Origin: Micromonospora sp. NBC_01796
GTDB lineage: Bacteria; Actinomycetota; Actinomycetes; Mycobacteriales; Micromonosporaceae
Length of the DNA: 64,000 nt
Reading direction: 5' to 3'
Assembly (NCBI RefSeq): GCF_035917455.1
Contig: NZ_CP109078.1
Coordinates: 2,170,001-2,234,000, forward strand
In this document: positions 56,067-64,000 of the stretch, one piece after another
Numbering within the stretch: the stretch's first letter is position 1
Layout: every line of letters begins with the position of its first letter
Made by a program: the position numbers and the translations under genes
Notes under the pieces: generated by a model
What the model was told of the DNA's origin: nothing
The model's input: the letters and a program-made list of their open reading frames with translations, nothing else
The model's database searches: none

Positions 56067-59000
56067 ATGAAGACCTCTCCCGGTGCCGACGACCGCATCG
56101 CCCTGTTGCGTTCCACTCTGGAGCGTGTGACCGGCTCCGGCCGGGTGGGACCGCTCATCGAACTGGGACGCGCCTACTCGGAGCGCTACCAAGTGAGGAT
56201 CCAACGGGGTCTTCCGAGCGCCGCCGACGACCTGGACGGCGCGGTGGCGGCTCTACGGGAGGCGCACGATCTGATGTCCGAACGCGATCCGTGGCGCCCT
56301 CAGATCGCTACCAACCTCGCCCGCATGATCGGGACCCGATTCCTGACCGGGCACGGCTCCGATGCCGAGCGGGACACCGCGATCGACCTGTTCGAGGAGT
56401 CGCTCGCCCATCCTGACCTGTCCGCGGCGGACGTCGAGATGGGCCGGTACATGTGCGGTTCCCTGCTGATGCTGCGCGCGCTACCCGGCCACCAGGAGAT
56501 GCTCAGCACCGGCACCCTCGACGTCAACAGCGCCTTCGCCATGCTGACCCACCTACAGGGCGCCGCATCCGCGCAGGCACAGCGTGACCTCGACCTGGCC
56601 GCGACCAGGATCCAGCAGTTGATCGACTCGCCGGTGGTCCAGCCGCAGATCCACCAGGTCGCACCGGCGATCCTGTCCAATATCAACCAGGTATCCAGTC
56701 TTTTGGGATTCGGCGGATCGGGCGGGGATCTCGACCTCAACGCCACCATGCAGGTGCTCAACCAGGCCATGGATGCCGTACCGCCGGGTGCGCCGGGACA
56801 CGACGAGATGCTCGCCATGCGGACCGGGATGTTGGCGCAGCGGTTCGGCACGCCCAGCGGCGGCGGACCGATAGTCAACGCCATGAACGGCCTGATCGAG
56901 CGCCAGTCCGGCGTCCAACTGGTACTCCCTGCGCTGGTGCAGGAGTTCGCCCGACTCACCGGCGAGATCAGCGACACCGGTACCAGCGAGGACCTGGCCC
57001 GGGTGGCCCGGCTGACGGAACGCGACGCCGATGGTGGCCTACCGGACAGCACCATGTTGCTGCTCATCGACGCCACGCTGGCGGCGTTGGCCTACCGGCC
57101 TGCCGCCCCGACGGATCGGCTGGTAGAGCTGGCCAACACCGTACTGGGTAGCGTGGCCCGTGACGATGCCGTCTCCAAGGGCAAGGACCATCTGCTGGTC
57201 GCACTGGCCCTGGCGATGCGTGGCTACTGGGCCCGGCAGCCCGACGATCTTCGCAACGCCGTCGGCCACCTCCGGGAGTCGGTCCTGCTCCTGCCATCCG
57301 GTCACCCGGTGACGCCGGCCGCACTCAGCCTGCTCGGTGTTCTGCTCGACGACCGGTACGTGCTGGGCGGACCAGCCGCCGAGCGGACCACCGCCCGGCA
57401 GCTCGTCGAGTTGACCGGTTCGGTCCTCGACGCCCACCGGGCCACGGCGGCCACGGACCGGCAGCGGCTGGCGGTGGTCCGGGCACTGTGGTGCTTGGGC
57501 CAGGTCGCCCAGGCCATCCAGAGCGCCGACCGTGCCGGGCTCTCCACCGCGGTCGCTGCTCTGCATGAGGCACTCGGCTGGGTGCCCGAGGTGTACCCGT
57601 GGCGCGCCCGGCTGGCCGGCGGGCTCGGCCTGGCATATCTGGTGCTGGGCGCCACCGGGGGCGGCAGTGAGCTGGCACGCGGCACGGGCATCCTGGTCGA
57701 CGCCGTACGGGCGTTGCCGGTCCACCACAGTGCTCGGTCCGGTCTTACCGCGCTGGCCGGTCTCGCTGCGCTGCTACCCGCCCGGACGGGCGACCTGGCG
57801 GCGGCCGCCCGCGCCGTGGAGTTGTTGGACGGGAACACGGATGTCGGCCACCACGTGCTGATCGACCGTACGGTGCTGCTGGCCGCCCGCGGTTGCGCGC
57901 ACCTGATCCTGGCGGCCGGGAACGGCGCCGGGGCGGCGGCAGACCTTGGCATCCGGTATCTGGCCGAGGCCCGCGACCGGTCGGCGGCCCGGCCCGTGTA
58001 CCTGGCCTACCCGGTGCTCCGAGAGCTGGCGACGGCGTACCGGCAGCGCGCCGACGCCGGCTACGGCGATCACCAACAGGCTGTCCGTACCGGGCTGGCC
58101 GCGCTGCGATCCGCCGCGACGGCCGTACCGATGGAAGCCGGCGCCGACCGGCGGGCCGCCCTGGCGCGTACGGCATCGGCGTTCGCGTTGACGGTGGTCG
58201 ACTGGTGCGTGGCCGACCAGTGGCTCGACGGTGCGGCCGAGGCGGTGGAACTGGCACGTGCCCTGACGGTGCTCGGAGCGACCACGGTCACCGACGTGGT
58301 GGAGCGACTGTACGACGCTGGGCAACCGGATCTCGCCGGGGAGTGGAGGAGGGCTACACCCGGCCCGCTCGTGCCGTCCGCGTTGCGCGAGCTGTTCGAC
58401 CTGTCCCCGCCGACCGCCCTGTACCGGCGGGTCCGGGAGGCCCTCGGCACCCCCGTGCTCCGGGTGCCGGAGGTGCCGGACGTCGCCGCCGCACTGCGTA
58501 CCGTCGGCGCGGACCTGCTGTGTTACCTGCTGCCCGGTGTGCACGGCCAGCCCGGCCGGCTGATATCGGTCAGTGCGGCCGAACAGGTCACCGTCACGTC
58601 GGCGCCCGGCCTGACGACCACACCGGATGCCCTCGTCGGTCGCTGGCTCAGCGGCGCCTCCTCCGCATCCGGTACCGAGCAGGGGCTGCGTGCGGTGTGT
58701 GACTGGGCCTGGCCGGCCGTAATCGAGCCGTTGCTGGCCGGCACGACGTCGCTGGTCGGCGGGACGACGTCAGTGGAGCGGAACAAACCGGGCCGGGTGG
58801 TCCTGGTGCCGCACGGCACGCTGGGCCGGGTGCCGTGGCACGCCGCCCGTACCGGCGCCGCGCCGACGGGCGGCTACCGGTACGCGTGCGCCGAACTTGT
58901 CCTTTCCTACGCCTCCTCTGCCGGACACCTGGTCAAGGTCGCCCAACGCGAGCCGCTACCGGTGACGCGGAGCCCGGTCTTCCTGGTCAACCCGATGGGT

Positions 59001-59636
59001 GATGACAGCAGAGCCGCGTACGCCGTGCTGACCCTGCGCCGGCTGCTATACCCCCGCTCGACCGGGCTGGGCCGTACGGGCGACTCGGGCGACCGGCCGG
59101 GTACCGCCGACACTGTGGCCGCGGTACTACCCAACCGGGACAGCACCGGCGTCTCGATGCTGCACCTCGCTTGCCGTGCGGTACTTGCCGGGCCGCCGAG
59201 CGGGCCCTGGTGGGAACTGGCTGGCCGGCAGCCGGGAGACCCGCCGACGACGCTGCCGGCGAGCCTTCTGCTCAGGCATCCGAGTGCCAGTCGTACGGGC
59301 GGATTGGTCATACTCTACGTCGACTCGACCGACACCCTCGGCGAGGGGTACGACATAGCGCTGACGCCCCCCACCGTCCTGCTGGCTGCCGGTGCCACCG
59401 GTGTGGTCGGGTCAGGCTGGGTCGGCGGGTATCCGGCGCACCCGGCGCTGGTGGTGATGGTCCACCACTTCCTCGCCGACCAGCGGATGTCGCCGACGGA
59501 CGCGGTGGCCTCGGCGCACCGGTGGATGCTCGATCCGCGACGGCAGATCCCCCCGTATCTGAAATCGTCCATCTCAGTCGACGCGGATCTGACCGACGTG
59601 GTGCACTGGGCCACCTTCCGGTACCAGGGACGGTGA
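56067..59636 (+). CDS. Large helical-repeat protein with degenerate CHAT domain (pseudo-protease)
   Basis: 1189 residues from ATG 56067 (ggaaaggg upstream). Most of it is TPR-like helices (LSERDPWRPQIATNLARMIG-type repeats; RDLDLAATRIQQLIDSPVVQ). The C-terminal ~330 residues align with the CHAT domain of the protein at 49770-53735: VVLVPHGTLGRVPWHAARTG, SPVFLVNPMGDDSRAAYAV, SMLHLACRAVLAG. Where the active enzyme has HLACHG this one has HLACRA, and where it has LAACSSG this one has LYVDSTDT. Both catalytic His and Cys are thus lost while the scaffold (GATGVVGSGW, HRWMLDPRRQIPP) is kept. It is probably a non-catalytic regulator, decoy or heterodimer partner for the active CHAT protease. Confidence 0.88.
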   Translation: MKTSPGADDRIALLRSTLERVTGSGRVGPLIELGRAYSERYQVRIQRGLPSAADDLDGAVAALREAHDLMSERDPWRPQIATNLARMIGTRFLTGHGSDAERDTAIDLFEESLAHPDLSAADVEMGRYMCGSLLMLRALPGHQEMLSTGTLDVNSAFAMLTHLQGAASAQAQRDLDLAATRIQQLIDSPVVQPQIHQVAPAILSNINQVSSLLGFGGSGGDLDLNATMQVLNQAMDAVPPGAPGHDEMLAMRTGMLAQRFGTPSGGGPIVNAMNGLIERQSGVQLVLPALVQEFARLTGEISDTGTSEDLARVARLTERDADGGLPDSTMLLLIDATLAALAYRPAAPTDRLVELANTVLGSVARDDAVSKGKDHLLVALALAMRGYWARQPDDLRNAVGHLRESVLLLPSGHPVTPAALSLLGVLLDDRYVLGGPAAERTTARQLVELTGSVLDAHRATAATDRQRLAVVRALWCLGQVAQAIQSADRAGLSTAVAALHEALGWVPEVYPWRARLAGGLGLAYLVLGATGGGSELARGTGILVDAVRALPVHHSARSGLTALAGLAALLPARTGDLAAAARAVELLDGNTDVGHHVLIDRTVLLAARGCAHLILAAGNGAGAAADLGIRYLAEARDRSAARPVYLAYPVLRELATAYRQRADAGYGDHQQAVRTGLAALRSAATAVPMEAGADRRAALARTASAFALTVVDWCVADQWLDGAAEAVELARALTVLGATTVTDVVERLYDAGQPDLAGEWRRATPGPLVPSALRELFDLSPPTALYRRVREALGTPVLRVPEVPDVAAALRTVGADLLCYLLPGVHGQPGRLISVSAAEQVTVTSAPGLTTTPDALVGRWLSGASSASGTEQGLRAVCDWAWPAVIEPLLAGTTSLVGGTTSVERNKPGRVVLVPHGTLGRVPWHAARTGAAPTGGYRYACAELVLSYASSAGHLVKVAQREPLPVTRSPVFLVNPMGDDSRAAYAVLTLRRLLYPRSTGLGRTGDSGDRPGTADTVAAVLPNRDSTGVSMLHLACRAVLAGPPSGPWWELAGRQPGDPPTTLPASLLLRHPSASRTGGLVILYVDSTDTLGEGYDIALTPPTVLLAAGATGVVGSGWVGGYPAHPALVVMVHHFLADQRMSPTDAVASAHRWMLDPRRQIPPYLKSSISVDADLTDVVHWATFRYQGR

Positions 59637-59651
59637 ACAGGTAGGTGTCGG

Positions 59652-59678
59652 CAATCCGACCGGGCCGATCCCGGATTG
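59652..59678 (+). terminator. Hairpin downstream of the pseudo-CHAT gene
   Basis: Seven-base arms caatccg and cggattg with additional inner G-C pairing, 15 bases after the stop. It lacks a T-run. It may separate the pseudo-CHAT gene from the next two genes. Confidence 0.4.
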
Positions 59679-59757
59679 ACCGACCAAATTCCTTATTACG
59701 ACGTGATCTGTCTGTCCGCACCCTGCCAGGCTCGGCTCGAGCCGAGAGGAGGGTCGC

Positions 59758-60609
59758 ATGCAACTGTCGATTACACCGCTGTCGGACGGACTCGCGGACA
59801 CGGTCAGCACGCGCTGGCGTCGCCGGCTGGCCGGTGACGGCACCGACGAGCGCGCCCACTGGCACACCAGGACGCTGTACTACCGCGCGGTCGCTGATCT
59901 GCTGGCCCAGCCACGACGGGATCCGCCGACCTGGCGGGAGATCGTCGCCACGGTCCGGCCCAAGGGCAGCCGGAGCACCTTCTACGACGTCACCGGCCGG
60001 AGTTCGAAACACACCCTGCTCCAGGACGTGCTCGGCATCGGGACGGCGCCGGCCCATCAGCTCGCGCTGTCCTACCTGCGGGCCGCCGCGGTCGACCAAC
60101 TGATCGACGAGACCAAGGTCTGGTCCTACTGGCCCTATCGCCAGGGCTGGCTGGACCAGCTTCACCCTGGCATCGGCGATACCGCCGCCGAATCACTGGT
60201 ATGCGTGCTCGCCGAGTGGGCACGACGCAACCCCGGCCTGGCCGAGGCGGTCGACCACGCACCGCCGCTGTGCACGGTCGAGGACCTCGTGCTGATCCGT
60301 AACGGCCGGATCAGCACGAACCGCGCGTTCGTCACCCTGGGCAACACCATCCGCGTCGCGATGGGTCCGATGGCCGAGGTCGCTGGGGGGGTGCTGGCCA
60401 CCGTACGCGACGACCTCGGCGGTGAGCCCACACGTACCGCCGACTCGGACGCCCTGCTGACCGGCCTGGCCGAGCAGATCTTCGGGCTGTGCGAGGAACT
60501 GCGTACCCTGCGACCGGCGCAGGCATCCCAGGTACGTGACCTGGCGGCGGCGCTGGTCCGGGACGCGGATGGACTGTTGGCTGCGCAGTCGGCGCGGTGG
60601 CCGGGATGA
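59758..60609 (+). CDS. Hypothetical protein, possible HTH regulator
   Basis: 283 residues; ATG 59758 follows gaggaggg. The segment TWREIVATVRPKGSRSTFYD (about residues 58-77) resembles a TetR-like or homeodomain-like helix-turn-helix, ending in the 'STFY' typical of recognition helices. The rest is helical with a Trp/Tyr-rich patch (TKVWSYWPYRQGWLDQLHPG). It stops inside the start of the following gene (ATGA overlap). It may regulate the neighbouring CHAT/caspase genes; no family is firmly recognised. Confidence 0.7.
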   Translation: MQLSITPLSDGLADTVSTRWRRRLAGDGTDERAHWHTRTLYYRAVADLLAQPRRDPPTWREIVATVRPKGSRSTFYDVTGRSSKHTLLQDVLGIGTAPAHQLALSYLRAAAVDQLIDETKVWSYWPYRQGWLDQLHPGIGDTAAESLVCVLAEWARRNPGLAEAVDHAPPLCTVEDLVLIRNGRISTNRAFVTLGNTIRVAMGPMAEVAGGVLATVRDDLGGEPTRTADSDALLTGLAEQIFGLCEELRTLRPAQASQVRDLAAALVRDADGLLAAQSARWPG

Positions 60610-61646
60610 CCCCCTCGACCGGGACACGCGTCACGCCGGAGGGGGCACCCGCCGCCCGGCTCAACGCCCGACTACATACCATCCTGAGCCAGGGTGCCGA
60701 TCCAACCCAGCTCGCCGCGCTGCATCGCGACGCCGCCGATCTGCTCGGCGACTCCGACGAGATCATGCTGCTGGTGGAATGCAGCCTCGAGTACGCGTTG
60801 AGCCCCGAGCGCGCGGTTGCTGATTCCCTCGCCGCCTGGCTGGATTTGCGTGGCCGTGCCCTGACCGCACTGCCGGAGCACCACCCGACCATGCTGGCAA
60901 TCAGGGGTTACTACATCCGCTGGCTACGCCGCCGCGGCGAGCCCGGTGACCTGGACCTGGTGGTGCAGCTCTGGCAGGACGAGGTCGACCTGCGCCGCTC
61001 CCCGCTCGTCGGCCGGCACCGACTCGGTGTCGCCACCGCCGACCTTGCCGGCGCCCTGCTGGACCGGGCCCGTTGGGGCCATCTCGACCCGCACCTCAAG
61101 CGGCATGAGCCGGGCACAGACCTGGCCGAGGCACACCGGCTCGTCACTACCGAGATGGGTCGGCGGGCCGGCAGCTACGGAGTCGGGCACGCCTGCGTGT
61201 GGCAGGCGCGGTTGATCCTCGCCGACATACTTTGCGCACAGGTACAGCAGGGGGCACCGACACCCGACCCCGCCCACGTCGAAGCGGCGTTCACCGAGGC
61301 TGACGCGATCCTGCGACATCACTGGCAGCGGCATCGACGTCACGGACGGGCCGCGCTCCGGGCCCAGCTCGTACGTGCCGAGATGCTCACCTTGCTCGGC
61401 CGGAACCGGGCGGCGGAACGCGAGGCGCGGCTCGCCGCCGTACTGGCCCGCGGATACCGGGATCTCGACCTTGGCGGGCCACTGCTGGCACTGGCGAGGG
61501 CACAGTCGCACCGGGACCGCGCGGAGGCCCTGCGCACCGCGCTCGAGGCACTGCGGGAGCGCCGCCTGCGGTATCCGCCGACGGGACACCGGGTTGCGGA
61601 GGCGGAGCAGCTCGTGCAGGCACTCTCGTCGTCCCCGGACCGATGA
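60606..61646 (+). CDS. Helical-repeat (TPR-like) hypothetical protein
   Basis: 346 residues from ATG 60606, coupled to the upstream gene. Entirely alpha-helical with repeating 34-residue-like periodicity (RLNARLHTILSQGADPTQLA, LDLVVQLWQDEVDLRRSPLV, LRAQLVRAEMLTLLGRNRAA). The 'LDLVVQLWQ' and 'EREARLAAVLARGYRDLDLG' patterns resemble the helical repeats of the two CHAT-type proteins upstream, suggesting common ancestry of the repeat region without the protease domain. The likely role is protein-protein interaction within the same system. Confidence 0.72.
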   Translation: MTPSTGTRVTPEGAPAARLNARLHTILSQGADPTQLAALHRDAADLLGDSDEIMLLVECSLEYALSPERAVADSLAAWLDLRGRALTALPEHHPTMLAIRGYYIRWLRRRGEPGDLDLVVQLWQDEVDLRRSPLVGRHRLGVATADLAGALLDRARWGHLDPHLKRHEPGTDLAEAHRLVTTEMGRRAGSYGVGHACVWQARLILADILCAQVQQGAPTPDPAHVEAAFTEADAILRHHWQRHRRHGRAALRAQLVRAEMLTLLGRNRAAEREARLAAVLARGYRDLDLGGPLLALARAQSHRDRAEALRTALEALRERRLRYPPTGHRVAEAEQLVQALSSSPDR

Positions 61647-61718
61647 CACCCGACATCCGACGGGTTCGGCGGCGACCCGATCCCGATCACTCCGCACCGC
61701 CCCCGGGCGGACCACGGC

Positions 61719-62831
61719 TCAGGTGGTGACGAGGCGCAGTTCGGGAACGCGTTCGGTCGCGGCGTTGATGACGGTCCGGGCGAGGCCCGGAGGCAGTCCG
61801 GCCTGGACGGCAAGACTCCGGCCTGTGATCGGTTCCTGATCGAGAAGCTCGACCGCTCTGCCGAGCAGCGACGGCTGTTCGCGAGGTCCCAGGTCACCGG
61901 GTTCTGGGTAGCCCCACTGGGCGAGCAGACTCATCCCGCGCCGGTACGTGTGCTCCCGGTAGACCCCCAGCTCGTGTCCCCGGTACACCAACGCCTTGAG
62001 GCTGATCCCCCACCGGCGTTTGAGTTCGTGCAGCCGGTCGAAGTCGAGCCGGGGCGGCAGTTCGTCGCGCAGCACCGCACTGGGTACGAGGAACTCGGAC
62101 GCGAACGCGGTGGCCTCCCGTTCGAGGATCTGGCTGCCCGGTTCGGCGTCGTGGTGCATCAGCAGGTGGCCGAGTTCGTGTGCGGTGTCCATTCGGGAGC
62201 GCGCCTTGTCGTCCTTGGCCGGGCTCAGGAAGACGAACGGGCGCTGCCCGTACCAGTGGGAGAAGGCGTCGACCCGTTCGGAGACGTCGGGCAGGGCCAG
62301 CACGATCACCCCGTACGACTCCAGCAGCCGCACCATGTGCGCCACCGGACCCGGCCCGAGGCCGAAGGCCTCCCGGGCGGTTACCGCGGCTGCCCGTACG
62401 TCGTCGGGGCTGGCCGGCTCGGCCAGGTCCAGGTGCGGCAGCCGCAGCTCGGGCAGCCGCAGGTGCCGTTCGACCACTTCGACCATGCGCCAGGCGATTT
62501 CACCGAACGCCTCCGCCTGATCCCGCTCGGCCTGCGTGGCCGTACGGAGACTACGGAAGTGGGCATGCCCCGGAGTGACCGGAACCGGGAACCCGCCGGC
62601 GAAGAACTCCACCGGCATCGACAGCGCCAACGCCAACCGGGCCAGCACCGACGCCGACGGGCGTACCTGGCCCAGTTCGTACTGGCTGACCGCTGCGGCG
62701 GTCACCCCGACCTGCCGGGCGAGTTCGTTCTTGCGCATCCGTCGCCACCGGCGGGCGAGCGCCAGGGCGTGGGGCTCGAACGCCGCGGCGGCGACGGCAG
62801 CGGGAACCGGCGGTCGTAGCGCCCGCGTCAC
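61719..62831 (-). CDS. XRE-HTH plus ImmA/IrrE metalloprotease regulator
   Basis: 370 residues. The XRE-type HTH is at about 28-78 (RRMRKNELARQVGVTAAAVS, QYELGQVRPSASVLARLALA). A central linker follows, then an ImmA/IrrE (peptidase M78) domain with RMDTAHELGHLLMHHDAEPG (zinc-binding HExxH-type, HELGH, near 214) and QILEREATAFASEFLVP (the Glu ligand). The C-terminus contains YRRGMSLLAQWGYPEPGDLG. Such proteins repress genes through the HTH and cleave repressors on stress. A decayed relative lies inside the island at 4125-5030. The gene's ATG overlaps the upstream gene's stop (ATGA). Confidence 0.9.
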   Translation of the reverse strand: MTRALRPPVPAAVAAAAFEPHALALARRWRRMRKNELARQVGVTAAAVSQYELGQVRPSASVLARLALALSMPVEFFAGGFPVPVTPGHAHFRSLRTATQAERDQAEAFGEIAWRMVEVVERHLRLPELRLPHLDLAEPASPDDVRAAAVTAREAFGLGPGPVAHMVRLLESYGVIVLALPDVSERVDAFSHWYGQRPFVFLSPAKDDKARSRMDTAHELGHLLMHHDAEPGSQILEREATAFASEFLVPSAVLRDELPPRLDFDRLHELKRRWGISLKALVYRGHELGVYREHTYRRGMSLLAQWGYPEPGDLGPREQPSLLGRAVELLDQEPITGRSLAVQAGLPPGLARTVINAATERVPELRLVTT

Positions 62832-63505
62832 GCCGACCGGCCGGAGACCCGGCCCGGCCGCAGGGTCAGCAGGTCAAGCTCTGGCAGCGGCAGTTCGTCG
62901 TGCCGCGACTGCGACACCACCGTCGCACCGTCCGCCACCGGCAACGGCGTGCCCGGCAGAGCCGCCTCACCGAACCACAGTGTCACCTCGAACCAGGGTG
63001 AACCGCCGTCGCGGTTGTCCCTCGGCAGGCCGATGTACGCGACCGCCTCACCCGTGGCGATGTCACCGGTGTGCGCGATCCGGACGTGCCGCTTCGGCGG
63101 CACCACCCCGGCGAACACCTCCGGGAACTGGCCCTCGTCGTCGAACGCCAACTGCCGGTCGCGGCTGTTCTCCACCGCCCCACCGAGCCGGGCCTCGCTG
63201 CCCTCCCACCGGATCGACTCGATCCCGCCCTGCAACGAGTACAGCCGCACCACGTACCCCGCGCAGAGGATTTCCAGCGAGTTGTCGTCGAGCCGGGCCC
63301 GGACCCCGTCGACGCCGTTGAACTCGGCCTGCCCCAGGTGAACCAGGTTTCGCCAGACGGTGGTCCCGAAGCTCATCGCGTCGTCGCCGAGTTCCGGCTC
63401 GTGCCGGTCCGCCGCGCGCCGGTACACCTGCTGGATCAGCCGACCCAGGCGGTCCAGCACTCCGCGCTCGTCCAGCACTGCCACCGCGTCACCCAGCAAG
63501 CCCAT
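62828..63505 (-). CDS. Hypothetical partner of the ImmA/IrrE regulator
   Basis: 225 residues; ATG 63505. It has a short helical N-terminus (VLDRLGRLIQQVYRRAADRH), then a beta-rich body (VWRNLVHLGQAEFNGVDGVR, EILCAGYVVRLYSLQGGIES). No motif is recognised. It is coupled to the metalloprotease gene. Paired hypothetical genes of this type may encode the substrate or an antitoxin-like partner of the protease; this is inference only. Confidence 0.75.
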   Translation of the reverse strand: MGLLGDAVAVLDERGVLDRLGRLIQQVYRRAADRHEPELGDDAMSFGTTVWRNLVHLGQAEFNGVDGVRARLDDNSLEILCAGYVVRLYSLQGGIESIRWEGSEARLGGAVENSRDRQLAFDDEGQFPEVFAGVVPPKRHVRIAHTGDIATGEAVAYIGLPRDNRDGGSPWFEVTLWFGEAALPGTPLPVADGATVVSQSRHDELPLPELDLLTLRPGRVSGRSA

Positions 63506-63706
63506 CGGGAAAACTTAGCCGATCCCCCAGTTGATATTGCCGAAATCAAGTGCCCGACACGCCACAGACCCGAGCACGGCTCACCACCGCTGCCGGCCCG
63601 CCGCCGGCTTCGGCGGCGCCGGCTTCGGGATGAGCCACCGGGATGAACATGAGGGCGTACGACGCCCAGGCAGCGGGCTGCCCGGTTGATGTGTCAGGGT
63701 GGGCCC

Positions 63707-64000
63707 GTGGCCGGGCGTGTGATAGCTGACCGTTACGAACTACAGACGATGCTGGGCCGGGGCGGGATGGCGGTGGTCTGGCGCGGCGTCGATCTCCGGT
63801 TGGGCAGGTCGGTCGCGGTCAAGCTGCTCAATCCGGCCGGGATGGCGGACCCGAGCATGCTGGAGCGGTTCGACCGCGAGGCCCGTACGGCCGCCCGCCT
63901 GGGTCACCCCAACATCGTGGCGGTGCATGACGTGGGCAGCGACGGTGGTGAGCCGTACTTGGTCATGGAGTTGGTCGACGGGCCCAACCTGGCGACGCTG
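63707..64000 (+). CDS. Ser/Thr protein kinase (Pkn type), 5' end only
   Basis: 98 codons from GTG 63707 (GTG 63719 is an alternative four codons later), running off the window. Kinase features are clear: glycine loop MLGRGGMAVVWRGVDLRLG, the catalytic Lys in SVAVKLLNPAG, the alpha-C Glu in FDREARTAARLGHPNIVAVH, and the hinge EPYLVMELVDGPN. This is the N-terminal lobe of a bacterial Hanks-type kinase. The catalytic loop, any PASTA or other C-terminal domain and the membrane helix lie beyond the window. Confidence 0.93.
   Translation, partial: MAGRVIADRYELQTMLGRGGMAVVWRGVDLRLGRSVAVKLLNPAGMADPSMLERFDREARTAARLGHPNIVAVHDVGSDGGEPYLVMELVDGPNLATL

Noticed and set aside
55721-56158. N-terminal extension of the caspase-like protein to 56158
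   Set aside because: The caspase fold begins directly at GTG 55720 with a good ribosome-binding site; the extension is not protein-like.

Overview
The window is high-GC actinobacterial DNA: GTG starts are common, and there are many ATGA/GTGA stop-start overlaps. The gene families (GAP1 and double-GTPase proteins, CHAT and caspase-like proteases, HTH + ImmA/IrrE regulators, a Pkn-type kinase) suggest a mycelial actinomycete, possibly Micromonosporaceae. That placement is inference; no rRNA is present.

Region 1 (1-3.68 kb) is ordinary chromosome: a polytopic membrane protein, two small hypothetical proteins and a minus-strand tRNA-Arg(CCU).

Region 2 (about 3.71-31.21 kb) is a genomic island integrated at the tRNA-Arg. 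A 47-bp piece of the tRNA gene (anticodon region through the 5' end) is duplicated at 3708-3754 and 31164-31210. The island encodes a tyrosine integrase next to its right end, but a complete IS3-family element (28867-30187, 3-bp target duplication GAT) has cut that integrase in two. Cargo includes a DUF4365 two-gene unit, a three-gene operon ending in an 1852-residue DEAH helicase with a DUF1998-type C-terminus (DruE-like), and a coupled pair of a GHKL ATPase and a large DUF4338/DruA-like protein. The AT content of the helicase operon is clearly higher than that of the chromosome. Around these genes lie remnants of IS5, IS256, ISL3, IS21 and IS481 elements, a decayed HTH/ImmA regulator, a cysteine-desulfurase-like scrap and a short Fpg-N-domain-like gene. 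The island looks like an immobilised defence island.

Region 3 (31.2-34.5 kb) is an IS graveyard just outside the island: 24 perfect copies of an 8-bp repeat, a pentapeptide-repeat fragment, an intact ISL3 element with a perfect 8-bp target duplication, and a broken IS256 transposase.

Region 4 (34.57-61.65 kb) is the most striking part. Ten tightly packed plus-strand genes encode GrpE, a lidless Hsp70, an FN3-like scaffold, a zinc-ribbon GTPase, a GAP1-type GTPase-associated protein, a membrane-anchored zinc-ribbon GTPase, a 55-residue one-TM protein, a second lidless Hsp70, a VWA protein and a 1321-residue CHAT protease. A secreted or membrane VWA protein is divergent upstream, and a caspase-like peptidase converges on the CHAT gene. 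A second large protein follows whose CHAT domain has lost both catalytic residues, then a putative HTH protein and a helical-repeat protein. I read this as a GTPase- and chaperone-gated conflict or cell-death system with two protease effectors and one pseudo-protease.

Region 5 (61.7-64 kb) holds an HTH + ImmA/IrrE metalloprotease regulator with a coupled partner, and the 5' end of a Ser/Thr protein kinase gene that runs off the window. The regulator is the intact relative of the pseudogene inside the island.
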